A stretch of DNA of 5,035 nt from an uncultured Eubacterium sp. (GTDB lineage: Bacteria > Bacillota > Clostridia > Lachnospirales > Lachnospiraceae): positions 1 through 5,035 of the forward strand of contig CAJUIH010000153.1 in NCBI GenBank assembly GCA_910586045.1, given 5' to 3'. The position numbers and the translations under genes were made by a program. A model generated the notes under the pieces. The model ran no database searches. It was not told the origin of the DNA and saw only the letters and a program-made list of their open reading frames with translations. Shown piece by piece: positions 1-5,035 of the stretch; the stretch's first letter is position 1; every line of letters begins with the position of its first letter.

Positions 1-15
1 GTGTACTTTTTGATA
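1..15. repeat. Left inverted repeat / truncated crossover site
   Basis: This is the exact reverse complement of 182-196. By comparison with the right site, 5-15 would be the inner half-site (ACTTTTTGATA), 3-4 the central dinucleotide GT (AC on the other strand), and 1-2 the last bases of an outer half-site cut off by the window edge. The predicted outer half, reading into position 2, would be close to TATCAGAAAGT. The central dinucleotide is inverted relative to the right site, so recombination between the two should invert the DNA rather than delete it. Confidence 0.65.
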
Positions 16-40
16 GTTATTTTAAATCATAGTTTAATTA

Positions 41-68
41 TTCAAAAACATGTAGTCCAATGTAAAAT
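41..68 (+). promoter_or_regulatory. Weak candidate promoter inside the invertible segment
   Basis: TTCAAA (41-46, 4 of 6 to the -35 consensus) is followed after 16 bp by TAAAAT (63-68, 5 of 6 to the -10 consensus). It is the best pair I found on either strand of the segment, but such matches are frequent in AT-rich DNA. As drawn it would transcribe rightwards, against the recombinase gene. After inversion it would point left, out of the window. Confidence 0.3.
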
Positions 69-141
69 GATATGTAGAACCTTCATTTTAGCGATAAATT
101 TGGCCGGAAATTGATAAAACTAACTAAAAATATTGCTTTTG

Positions 142-175
142 GCGTTTTTTTATGGTAAATTAAATAAAGAAACGC
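142..175. repeat. 12-bp stem-loop inside the invertible segment
   Basis: The arm 142-153 (GCGTTTTTTTAT) pairs with 164-175 (ATAAAGAAACGC) at 11 of 12 positions. The remaining position is a G-T wobble (148/169), and the loop is 10 nt (154-163). Neither side carries a T-tract directly after a GC-rich stem, so it is not a classical intrinsic terminator. It lies 6 bp inside the right crossover site and moves with the segment when that flips. Confidence 0.5.
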
Positions 176-181
176 TCCATA

Positions 182-205
182 TCAAAAAGTACACTTTCTG
201 ATACT
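182..205. repeat. Right crossover-like dyad site, 24 bp
   Basis: Half-sites 182-192 (TATCAAAAAGT) and 195-205 (ACTTTCTGATA) are reverse complements at 10 of 11 positions and flank a non-palindromic centre AC at 193-194. Serine invertases and resolvases bind such dyads as dimers and cut with a 2-base stagger at the centre. The asymmetric dinucleotide then fixes the direction of recombination. The half-site ends in TTTTTGATA, which resembles the TTTTTGATAA end of the known hix sites of Hin. The dyad lies 20 bp past the stop codon of the recombinase. A plain operator palindrome is an alternative, but an inverted second copy at position 1 favours recombination. Confidence 0.65.
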
Positions 206-224
206 TGTAAGCCTTTTCTCTGAT

Positions 225-845
225 TCAAACAATTTTTCCCTGTGCCATCCGGTACTCCCGCAGCTTCCGATAAAACGTCGCCTGGCTCAGTCCGCTTTTT
301 TCGAGCGCCACCGAAAAAGAAATATTTTTTCGCTCCCATTCCCCGACAATCCTTGGAAACTCCTCCGGCGTCGAAACCCCGGGCCGGCCGAACCTGACCC
401 CTCGTTCTTTTGCCGCCGCAATCCCCTGCTCCTGCCGTTTTTTGATATTATCCCGTTCCGATTCCGCCACAAACGATAGAATCTGCAGTACGAGGTCCGC
501 GATAAACGTCCCCATTAAATCCTTGCCGTGCCTGGTATCCAAAAGGGGCATATCGATAACGCAGATATCAATGCCGATCTCCTTTGTCAGAATCCGCCAC
601 TGCTCCTGCACCTCCCGATAGCTGCGCCCCAGCCGGTCGATGCTTAAAATATACAAAAGATCCCCTTTTTCCAGCTTTTGGGACAGTTCCACATATTTTG
701 GACGGTTAAAATCCTTGCCGGACTGTTTGTCTACATAAATATTTGTTTCCGCAACGCCCTTTTCCTGCATCGCCGCCATCTGGCGTTCCTCATTTTGATC
801 CGCGCTCGATACGCGCACGTATCCATACACTTTTTTTCTTCCCAT
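225..845 (-). CDS. Serine recombinase, Hin/resolvase-like DNA invertase
   Basis: This 206-aa protein has the size and order of small serine recombinases: an N-terminal catalytic resolvase domain (about residues 5-145) and a C-terminal helix-turn-helix (about 160-200). The nucleophile is probably Ser13 in the motif YVRVSS, with Arg11 beside it. The active-site arginines fall in SIDRLGRS (residues 68-75, Arg71 and Arg74). The long dimer helix follows in the AESERDNIKKRQ stretch, and the HTH is seen in ALEKSGLSQATFYRKL. All expected catalytic residues are present, so it should be active. The ATG is set by a strong site, AGGAGGA at 855-861, 9 nt upstream. Its 3' end faces a dyad crossover-like site with an inverted copy at position 1, so I infer it is the invertase of that switch. 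A resolvase role is the alternative. It lies in a leader with a long hairpin (871-920) and is separated from the upstream kinase remnant by a terminator. Confidence 0.93.
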   Translation of the reverse strand: MGRKKVYGYVRVSSADQNEERQMAAMQEKGVAETNIYVDKQSGKDFNRPKYVELSQKLEKGDLLYILSIDRLGRSYREVQEQWRILTKEIGIDICVIDMPLLDTRHGKDLMGTFIADLVLQILSFVAESERDNIKKRQEQGIAAAKERGVRFGRPGVSTPEEFPRIVGEWERKNISFSVALEKSGLSQATFYRKLREYRMAQGKIV

Positions 846-870
846 ATCGTTTTATCCTCCTAGTAATCGT

Positions 871-920
871 AAGGAACGGTATGGAAACCACCTGTCACAG
901 GCTGTTTTCCTACCGTTCTT
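871..920. repeat. Long imperfect hairpin in the recombinase leader
   Basis: The 8-bp arms 874-881 and 911-918 (GAACGGTA/TACCGTTC) are exact complements. Inside them GGAAA (883-887) pairs with TTTCC (906-910), and CCTG (891-894) with CAGG (898-901) around a 3-nt loop. Position 882 is bulged and there is a small internal loop. On the minus strand the structure ends about 10 nt before the Shine-Dalgarno site of the recombinase. There is no T-tract on either side, so it is not a standard terminator. It could control translation or stability of the recombinase mRNA, or be a protein-binding dyad. Confidence 0.6.
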
Positions 921-1050
921 AACGCGCCTGTCCGCAAAATGCCGCGGGCCGGCCGCTCCTTTTATTTTATCCAATCCTGATTGCGTCATACACTGGATAT
1001 ACAAAGAGGATACAGGAATTTGACAGATTATGGGAAAATAGACTTGGTAT

Positions 1051-1080
1051 AAAAAACGGGGCTGCCACCGCGACAGCCCC
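1051..1080 (-). terminator. Rho-independent terminator after the histidine kinase remnant
   Basis: On the minus strand GGGGCTG (1080-1074) and CAGCCCC (1064-1058) form a 7-bp GC-rich stem with a 9-nt loop, followed by C and then TTTTTT (1056-1051). It starts 12 bp after the stop codon at 1093-1095 that ends the kinase-derived frame. It therefore ends that transcription unit and insulates the recombinase from it. Confidence 0.87.
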
Positions 1081-1092
1081 TGTATTCTGAAA

Positions 1093-1600
1093 TTAAACTT
1101 GTGAAACAGGCAGCGCAGGCAGAAAAACAGAAAATACCGCCCCCTGCCCGGGCCGCGCGTCCGCCTTAATATACCCTTTCTGCGCCTGGATCGTCTCCCT
1201 TGCCAAAAACAGCTCGATTCCCGCGCCAGGATAGTCACGCACCCTGACGCTTCGGTAAAACCTGCCCTGTGTCTGCTTCTTTTAACAGTTCCGTATAGAG
1301 TTTCAGACTCGATACCGGCGTTATCGTCTGATGCGCATTGTCTGAGATCAGCTCCTGCACCAGATGTTTTTGCTCTTCCTGCTCCTGGACCGACTTGCTG
1401 CTGTCCTCCAGGAAACGGCGCCATTCATTTTCCAGCGCGGATATTTCATATTCCGAAATATCGTCTGCATGAAAACAGCCCCGCCGCGCATCCAAAATCA
1501 TTTGCTCCAGACGGTGTAAAAGGGCTTTTTCTTTTGCCGCAAAATAGCGGTACCAACCATATCCGGCGGCCGCGATGCAGGCCGCGGCACCTATTATCAT
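1093..1600 (-). pseudogene. Sensor histidine kinase, internally deleted and frameshifted
   Basis: The N-terminus (start at ATG 1600) has one hydrophobic segment, a charged linker (LEQMILDARRG, ALENEWRRFLEDSS) and an H-box, SDNAHQTITPVSSLKLYTELL, whose His codon is 1331-1333. The family form is close to SHQTKTP, so this box has drifted. That frame stops at 1235. From about 1263 another frame reads RFYRS, then GAGIELFLARE, KGYIKADARPGQG and FSVFLP, stopping at 1093. These are the F-box end, G2 box and final strand of a kinase ATPase domain. The rest of the phosphoacceptor domain and the ATP-binding N and G1 boxes are missing, by rough family comparison well over 100 residues. No kinase activity is expected. 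The site GGAGG at 1608-1612 is 7 nt from ATG 1600 but only 1 nt from ATG 1606, so 1600 is the better start. No response regulator gene is adjacent. The first frame could still yield a short membrane peptide of about 121 aa. Confidence 0.85.
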
Positions 1601-1663
1601 CTCCATTCCTCCATGTTCCTTTCTGTTTCGCCAAGTTCCCGCGCTTGCTCCCTTTTTTTACCG

Positions 1664-3361
1664 CTATCCGGAAACTACCTTACAGCGTTTTTTGTAACAC
1701 GCGATCCCATATCTGCGGATCACCGTCATGCCTTCGTCAAGCAGTGCTTCTTCGTAATTTTTGTCATAAATCTGTTGTAAAGCCTCCCGGCATTTCTCAT
1801 CAAGGGCTGCTCTTTCGGCATATTTACATTCGATAATAATACCGATTTCTTTGTCTTCTACCAGGATGCGAATATCGCTGTAACCCTCTCCGGACTCCGC
1901 ATTGGACTTGATTTTCCACCCATCCATACCCGCAAACAGCCCAAGTAAAATCCCATGGTAAAAATTCTCTTTCCTTTCTTTTCTTACATAATTGTCGCGA
2001 ATGCTGATGGTTCTTCGCAAGTATGCGGTAAAACCTTTTTCGATGGCGGTTGTGTCATTTTCCTCAAACGCCGTGCAAAAACTTACCAGCCTTTGCGAAT
2101 CTTTTCTTGTTTCATCCGCAAACCATTCCTGGATTTGCTCCTCAAAGATCCACTGTATTTCTTTATTTGGAATAACCAGCCCTGTCATAGGGCCGTCCCC
2201 TGTTCCTCTCTGTGTCAGATAGCCCGTTGTAAACAGGATGCTCCATAAATGATCCAAACTGGAATCCAGATCCTGGTACGTTAATTCCTGCCGTATTTTC
2301 TTTTGAATGCTTTGCCCGCTCATCAGCCGTTCCATCTCATCCTTTGTTGTTTCATCCGCACGCTCGATAAACCTCCGGATCAAATGATTGCTGCTCGTAT
2401 TGATCCAGTAATTTTGTGGTGCCGCTACACTGCCGTCACGCAGGTCGTCACAGTAATTAATGACGTCCCATGGACAATAGATATGCATATTACCAAACAG
2501 ATAGCCGTCATACCATTCCTTTACAGCCTCGTACTGGCCTGCGCAGCCATAATATTCCAGCATCTGCTTTACTTCCGCGTCCGAAAAACCAAAGTATTCT
2601 TTATAGCGCACATCTTTTACTGTATAGACCTTAAAATTATTCAGTCCGGTAAAGATACTTTCTTTGGATATTCTAAGACATCCGGTAAGTACCGCGACAT
2701 ACAGGCTGCTGTTCGTTTTAAGCGCCTGTCCAAACAGCGCCCGGATAAAACCTGTCATCTTATCATAAAAGCCTGCCTGGTAAGCCTGATTCAGCGGCAC
2801 GTCATACTCGTCAATTAAGATCACTGTCTTTTGCGCAAAATGTTTTTGTAAAAATCGCGATAACAGCAGCAGACTGTTTTCAAGCAATTCGTCAGACATC
2901 GAAAACTCCCCGCCCCCGCCAAGCGCAATCAGTTTTGCGTATTGCTGGCGTTCGGTCTGGTTCAGCCTGCCGCTGTCCAAAAGAAACGAAAAGCGCACCG
3001 CCTCATTGCCTATCATAAATTGCAGTTTCCTCTTTGCCTTGGCAAACGTATCTGCTGCAGCGTCTTTCAGGCTGATGGAAATAACCGGAAATTTCCCCAT
3101 GTATCTGCTGCAAAGTTCTGTTTCTCTGCTTATTTCTAACCCCTCAAAAATCTTTTGGTTGCTGCCAATCTCAAAAAAATATTTTAACATACTCATATTC
3201 AGCGTTTTTCCAAAACGCCTTGGCCGCGTAAACAGGTTCACTTTTCCCGGATTTTCCAAAAGCGTTCGAATCAGCCCCGTTTTATCGACATAATAGTACC
3301 CCATGGTACGCATTTCTTCAAAATCTTCAATCCCCATTGGAAGCTTTTCTTTTTCCGCCAT
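1664..3361 (-). CDS. AAA-ATPase-like protein with C-terminal PD-(D/E)XK nuclease-like domain
   Basis: This intact 565-aa protein belongs to the widespread family that joins an AAA-ATPase-like domain (Pfam AAA-ATPase_like) to a PD-(D/E)XK domain (PDDEXK_9), common in many copies in gut Firmicutes and Bacteroidetes. The opening GIEDFEEMRTMGYYYVDKT is typical. The Walker A-like loop is RPRRFGKT (residues 46-53, Lys52), lacking the usual second glycine, as is normal here. Walker B is VILIDEYD (180-187, Asp184 and Glu185). The nuclease-like core is visible as Asp496 in GYSDIRIL and Glu511-x-Lys513 in IIIECKYAE. The biological role of the family is unknown; no substrate can be named. The start at 3361 has AAGGGGGA at 3366-3373, 5 nt away. 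A candidate promoter lies at 3402-3410. It runs into the kinase remnant after 63 bp with no clear terminator, so the two may be co-transcribed. Confidence 0.93.
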   Translation of the reverse strand: MAEKEKLPMGIEDFEEMRTMGYYYVDKTGLIRTLLENPGKVNLFTRPRRFGKTLNMSMLKYFFEIGSNQKIFEGLEISRETELCSRYMGKFPVISISLKDAAADTFAKAKRKLQFMIGNEAVRFSFLLDSGRLNQTERQQYAKLIALGGGGEFSMSDELLENSLLLLSRFLQKHFAQKTVILIDEYDVPLNQAYQAGFYDKMTGFIRALFGQALKTNSSLYVAVLTGCLRISKESIFTGLNNFKVYTVKDVRYKEYFGFSDAEVKQMLEYYGCAGQYEAVKEWYDGYLFGNMHIYCPWDVINYCDDLRDGSVAAPQNYWINTSSNHLIRRFIERADETTKDEMERLMSGQSIQKKIRQELTYQDLDSSLDHLWSILFTTGYLTQRGTGDGPMTGLVIPNKEIQWIFEEQIQEWFADETRKDSQRLVSFCTAFEENDTTAIEKGFTAYLRRTISIRDNYVRKERKENFYHGILLGLFAGMDGWKIKSNAESGEGYSDIRILVEDKEIGIIIECKYAERAALDEKCREALQQIYDKNYEEALLDEGMTVIRRYGIACYKKRCKVVSG

Positions 3362-3401
3362 TCCATCCCCCTTGCTAAAAATGTTTTTTATTCCTGGGAA
3401 C

Positions 3402-3410
3402 AGTATAACA
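3402..3410 (-). promoter_or_regulatory. Candidate extended -10 promoter for the AAA-ATPase gene
   Basis: The minus strand reads TGTTATACT: an extended TG, one base, then TATACT (5 of 6 to the -10 consensus). No good -35 box lies at 16-18 bp, which extended -10 promoters tolerate. It is about 40 bp upstream of the ATG and is the only good -10 match I found in the 96-bp gap behind the anti-sigma gene, where no clear terminator was seen. Confidence 0.45.
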
Positions 3411-3457
3411 CAAATTCCTTTGCAGCATCTATTTTTTCAATATGCCTGACGCCCTAT

Positions 3458-4327
3458 TTATTTTATTACCTCAAACTCCTGCGTTCCCGCCGCCCCCGGA
3501 GCAATTTCATATTCCGCGAATACTATGACCGGATTTCCCGCACTGTTTATATAAAAGCTCGTATCCTGACCGATGCCTTTCCATTCATCACCCCAAAATT
3601 CCATTCCGGTTTCCTTTTCCCTTTGTTTGATCTGGCTGCGGACACTTTCTTCCGCGGACGGTATTTGGTCCGGATCCAAAAGATCTTTGAGCGAAATCCA
3701 TGTTCCCGCTCTCTTGTCAAAATTGTAATATCTGGATGCGTACCCCGCATGGTTCCAGTTGTTATTTCCCATCACTGCCAACGACAAATATTGGTCTGTC
3801 TGTGCTTTTACCTCATACCATACTTTAATTTGAATCTCGTGTTCCGCCCATTCTTCTTTCGTACCGCCTGTTTCCAAAAACGCCTGCCGGTATTCGGCTG
3901 CCTCGGACAATGCCTGATCCGCATACTGTTCGCAAAATGTATGAATCTCCTCGTTTACCTCCTTTTGCAGCCCGTCCAGATCCGCGGAAATAAAATCCAC
4001 ACTCGGGATATCTACGGAAATGCCCGCATCTTCTGTTTTCGTTTCATAAGACCGAAATGTTACCACGCGTGCGATGGAGCCGATCAACGGAAGATCACAG
4101 ACTGCCTTTGCAAACGTTTCGCTGCTGTTTACGCCCACCGTAAATAAAATTGCTGCTGCTGCCGCAGCAGCCGCCGTTTTCTTGATAACCGTGTTTCTTT
4201 TTCTATTAATTCTTGTTTTATGCTGTATTTTATCCGCTTTTTCTATTTCCATCCGAACCCTTTTTGACAATTCATCCGGAATCGGAATACTGTCATATTT
4301 TTGCTTTGCCGCTTCCATACGTTTCAT
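3458..4327 (-). CDS. RsiV-like membrane-anchored anti-sigma factor
   Basis: The 289-aa length matches RsiV of Bacillus subtilis (about 285 aa). A basic cytoplasmic N-terminus (residues 1-50) would hold the sigma factor. One short hydrophobic segment (about 51-66) starts with eight alanines and continues ILFTVGV. The rest should be extracellular. The C-terminal part (about 190-289) reads as the DUF3298 domain of RsiV, with YASRYYNFD, WISLKDLL, FYIN, GNPVIVFAEYEIAPG. By family, RsiV binds lysozyme and is then cut by signal peptidase and RasP to release SigV. Here an Ala-Lys-Ala (73-75) follows the membrane segment and could be the signal peptidase site, which is inference. The gene overlaps the sigma gene by ATGA (4324-4327) with AGGAGGA upstream, so the two are translationally coupled. 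The inducing ligand in this organism is not known from sequence. Confidence 0.87.
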   Translation of the reverse strand: MKRMEAAKQKYDSIPIPDELSKRVRMEIEKADKIQHKTRINRKRNTVIKKTAAAAAAAAILFTVGVNSSETFAKAVCDLPLIGSIARVVTFRSYETKTEDAGISVDIPSVDFISADLDGLQKEVNEEIHTFCEQYADQALSEAAEYRQAFLETGGTKEEWAEHEIQIKVWYEVKAQTDQYLSLAVMGNNNWNHAGYASRYYNFDKRAGTWISLKDLLDPDQIPSAEESVRSQIKQREKETGMEFWGDEWKGIGQDTSFYINSAGNPVIVFAEYEIAPGAAGTQEFEVIK

Positions 4328-4818
4328 GCGCCTTCCTCCTTTTCCATTGCAACCTTTAAAATCCTTAGCCCCCGGTAAAGCTTTGTTTTCACCGTATTTA
4401 AATTCATCTTTAAAACCTGTGCGATCTCCCTAAGCTCCAGTTCTTCAAAATAACGCAGTTTGATAATACTCTGTGTATCCGTTTCCATCCGCCCGATCTG
4501 GTCGTACAGGTCGTCATGCAGCTCATACTGCTTTTCTTCATAGGGAATTTCCCAAAGTCCGTCCTCATCCGCCAGGACAAACCGTTTCCTGGCCCTTAAT
4601 AAGGTAAGGCTTTCATTGATCACAATTTGATACATCCATGTTTTATACGCTTCTTCGTTTTTCAGTTCCGGGTAATGCGCCAGCGCTTTACAAACCGCAT
4701 TCTGCACCGCGTCCAGCGCATCCTCCTGGTTTTTTACATAACTGAAAGCCAGCCGGTAAAACTTCTCCTGGTTTTCTATGATATAAGACGTGAGTTTCTC
4801 ATACAGTTCTTCTTTCAA
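4324..4818 (-). CDS. ECF-type RNA polymerase sigma factor, SigV-like
   Basis: Read from TTG at 4818 the protein is 164 aa, close to SigV (about 166 aa). Sigma region 2 covers about residues 15-79, with region 2.2 in DALDAVQNAVCKAL (33-46) and region 2.4 in WMYQIVINESLTLLRARKR (61-79). After a variable acidic linker, region 4 covers about 110-157, with the DNA-binding helix-turn-helix in LREIAQVLKMNLNTVKTKLYRG. A longer frame to ATG 4914 is open, but it lacks a ribosome site, would run through the candidate promoter and adds a hydrophobic extension foreign to the family. GGAGG at 4826-4830 lies 7 nt before the TTG and settles the choice. It is the first gene of a two-gene operon with its anti-sigma factor. 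By family it would direct a cell-envelope stress (lysozyme) response. Other ECF groups paired with RsiV-like proteins are possible. Confidence 0.9.
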   Translation of the reverse strand: MKEELYEKLTSYIIENQEKFYRLAFSYVKNQEDALDAVQNAVCKALAHYPELKNEEAYKTWMYQIVINESLTLLRARKRFVLADEDGLWEIPYEEKQYELHDDLYDQIGRMETDTQSIIKLRYFEELELREIAQVLKMNLNTVKTKLYRGLRILKVAMEKEEGA

Positions 4819-4823
4819 AATAG

Positions 4824-4831
4824 CACCTCCC
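4824..4831 (-). promoter_or_regulatory. Ribosome binding site that fixes the TTG start of the sigma gene
   Basis: The minus strand reads GGGAGGTG, with the GGAGG core 7 nt before the TTG at 4818. No ATG in this frame has comparable spacing, so translation should begin at TTG. Confidence 0.85.
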
Positions 4832-4851
4832 TTTCTCGTCTTTCTAATATA

Positions 4852-4877
4852 GATGCACAAAACGAGGATAAGTTTCA
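4852..4877 (-). promoter_or_regulatory. Candidate autoregulated ECF promoter of the sigma/anti-sigma operon
   Basis: On the minus strand TGAAAC (4877-4872) is followed after 16 bp by CATC (4855-4852). The published sigma-V-type consensus is TGAAAC-N16-CGTC, so the -35 is exact and the -10 differs at one base. The start of transcription would fall about 25 nt before the TTG, a sensible leader length. A sigma-A reading (TTGAAA and TATATT at 4851-4846) has a 21-bp spacer, which is too long. ECF sigma factors commonly transcribe their own operon. Confidence 0.5.
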
Positions 4878-4961
4878 AAATTTCAAAAAAGAAGTGATAA
4901 ATCCACTTGGACAAAGAATGAAATCCCGCGACCGTATATTATCTATCATCCATCTTTTACC

Positions 4962-4989
4962 ATGTAACAGTTCAGATAAAGTGTTACAT
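4962..4989. repeat. 8-bp inverted repeat upstream of the sigma operon
   Basis: ATGTAACA (4962-4969) and TGTTACAT (4982-4989) are perfect reverse complements separated by 12 bp. The half-sites face the same side of the helix, about two turns apart, as in many dimeric repressor operators. It lies about 85 bp upstream of the candidate ECF promoter. I do not recognise the regulator. It could equally belong to an unseen gene to the right. Confidence 0.5.
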
Positions 4990-5035
4990 TTTGGCTGCGG
5001 GGACGCCGGATAAGGGGCGCAGGCCTGGCTTGTGG

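Larger units (their letters stand above)
1..205. other. Candidate invertible DNA segment (phase switch) beside a serine recombinase
   Basis: Positions 1-15 and 182-196 are an exact 15-bp inverted repeat (GTGTACTTTTTGATA and its reverse complement). The right copy is part of a larger dyad at 182-205 with the form of a serine-recombinase crossover site. The enclosed DNA is visibly AT-rich and has no credible ORF. A recombinase gene ends only 20 bp beyond the right site. Invertible promoters with this layout (short segment, inverted crossover sites, invertase next door) are known from Hin in Salmonella and Mpi in Bacteroides fragilis. I infer that recombination between the site centres would flip about 190 bp and so redirect a promoter or other control signal, either left out of the window or right into the antisense strand of the recombinase. 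The outer half of the left site lies outside the window, so the pair cannot be fully verified here. Confidence 0.65.

Noticed and set aside
438..447. TTTTTTGATA inside the recombinase gene, resembling a crossover half-site
   Set aside because: It is a single half-site without a dyad partner and is explained by codons for the lysine/arginine-rich dimer helix.
1020..1053. Perfect TTGACA (1020-1025) on the plus strand followed by TATAAA (1048-1053)
   Set aside because: The spacer is 22 bp, far beyond 16-18, and the TATAAA overlaps the A-tract of the terminator. No plus-strand gene follows.
852..1424. 190-aa open frame on the minus strand over the terminator and kinase remnant
   Set aside because: It runs through a terminator, a leader hairpin and the kinase frames, and its composition is arginine/glycine/proline-rich. 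It is a frame shadow that only in part follows the kinase DNA.
1534..1836. Plus-strand open frames opposite the ATPase, anti-sigma and sigma genes (several, for example 2303-2818 and 3623-4147)
   Set aside because: They lie antisense to well-supported genes, have no ribosome sites and show no recognisable domains. They are reading-frame shadows.
4819..4914. N-terminal extension of the sigma factor to ATG 4914
   Set aside because: It lacks a ribosome site, is hydrophobic and foreign to the family, and would include the candidate promoter. The TTG at 4818 has an ideal ribosome site.
4990..5035. GC-rich right end of the window, possible end of another gene or RNA
   Set aside because: Only about 45 bases are visible. 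Short open frames exist on the minus strand, but nothing recognisable, so no feature is called.

Overview
The window looks like chromosomal DNA of a Gram-positive Clostridia-type bacterium, most likely a gut Lachnospiraceae relative. The pointers are strong purine-rich Shine-Dalgarno sites (GGAGG) and ATGA overlaps between coupled genes. An ECF sigma factor sits with an RsiV-type anti-sigma factor, and there is an AAA-ATPase/PD-(D/E)XK protein of a kind that is abundant in these genomes. The taxonomic call rests on family recognition only. All genes that can be supported lie on the minus strand, so transcription runs from high to low coordinates.

Region 4819-5035 is the control region of the sigma operon. 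It holds a candidate self-recognised ECF promoter (TGAAAC-N16-CATC), a strong ribosome binding site that points to a TTG start, and further upstream an 8-bp inverted repeat of unknown function. Region 3458-4818 holds the sigma factor (164 aa from TTG) and its membrane-anchored anti-sigma partner, joined by a 4-bp ATGA overlap. By family, this pair resembles the SigV/RsiV envelope-stress (lysozyme) module.

Region 1664-3361 holds an intact 565-aa AAA-ATPase/PD-(D/E)XK protein with its own candidate extended -10 promoter. Region 1093-1600 is a broken sensor histidine kinase. Its membrane segment, linker and a degenerate H-box are joined, out of frame, to the last part of the ATPase domain (RFYRS, G2 box, FSVFLP), so the centre of the protein is missing. 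No response regulator accompanies it. It still ends at a good Rho-independent terminator (1051-1080).

Region 1-920 is the most interesting part. A Hin-like serine recombinase (225-845) has a long imperfect hairpin in its leader (871-920). About 20 bp beyond its stop codon lies a near-perfect 24-bp dyad with a non-palindromic 2-bp centre (182-205), the architecture of a serine-recombinase crossover site. The first 15 bases of the window are an exact inverted copy of part of that site. Together they bracket an AT-rich segment without genes, about 190 bp between site centres, with a weak promoter candidate and an internal 12-bp hairpin. The simplest reading is a phase-variable invertible control element with its own invertase. 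The gene it would control lies to the left, outside the window, and the left site is cut by the window edge.
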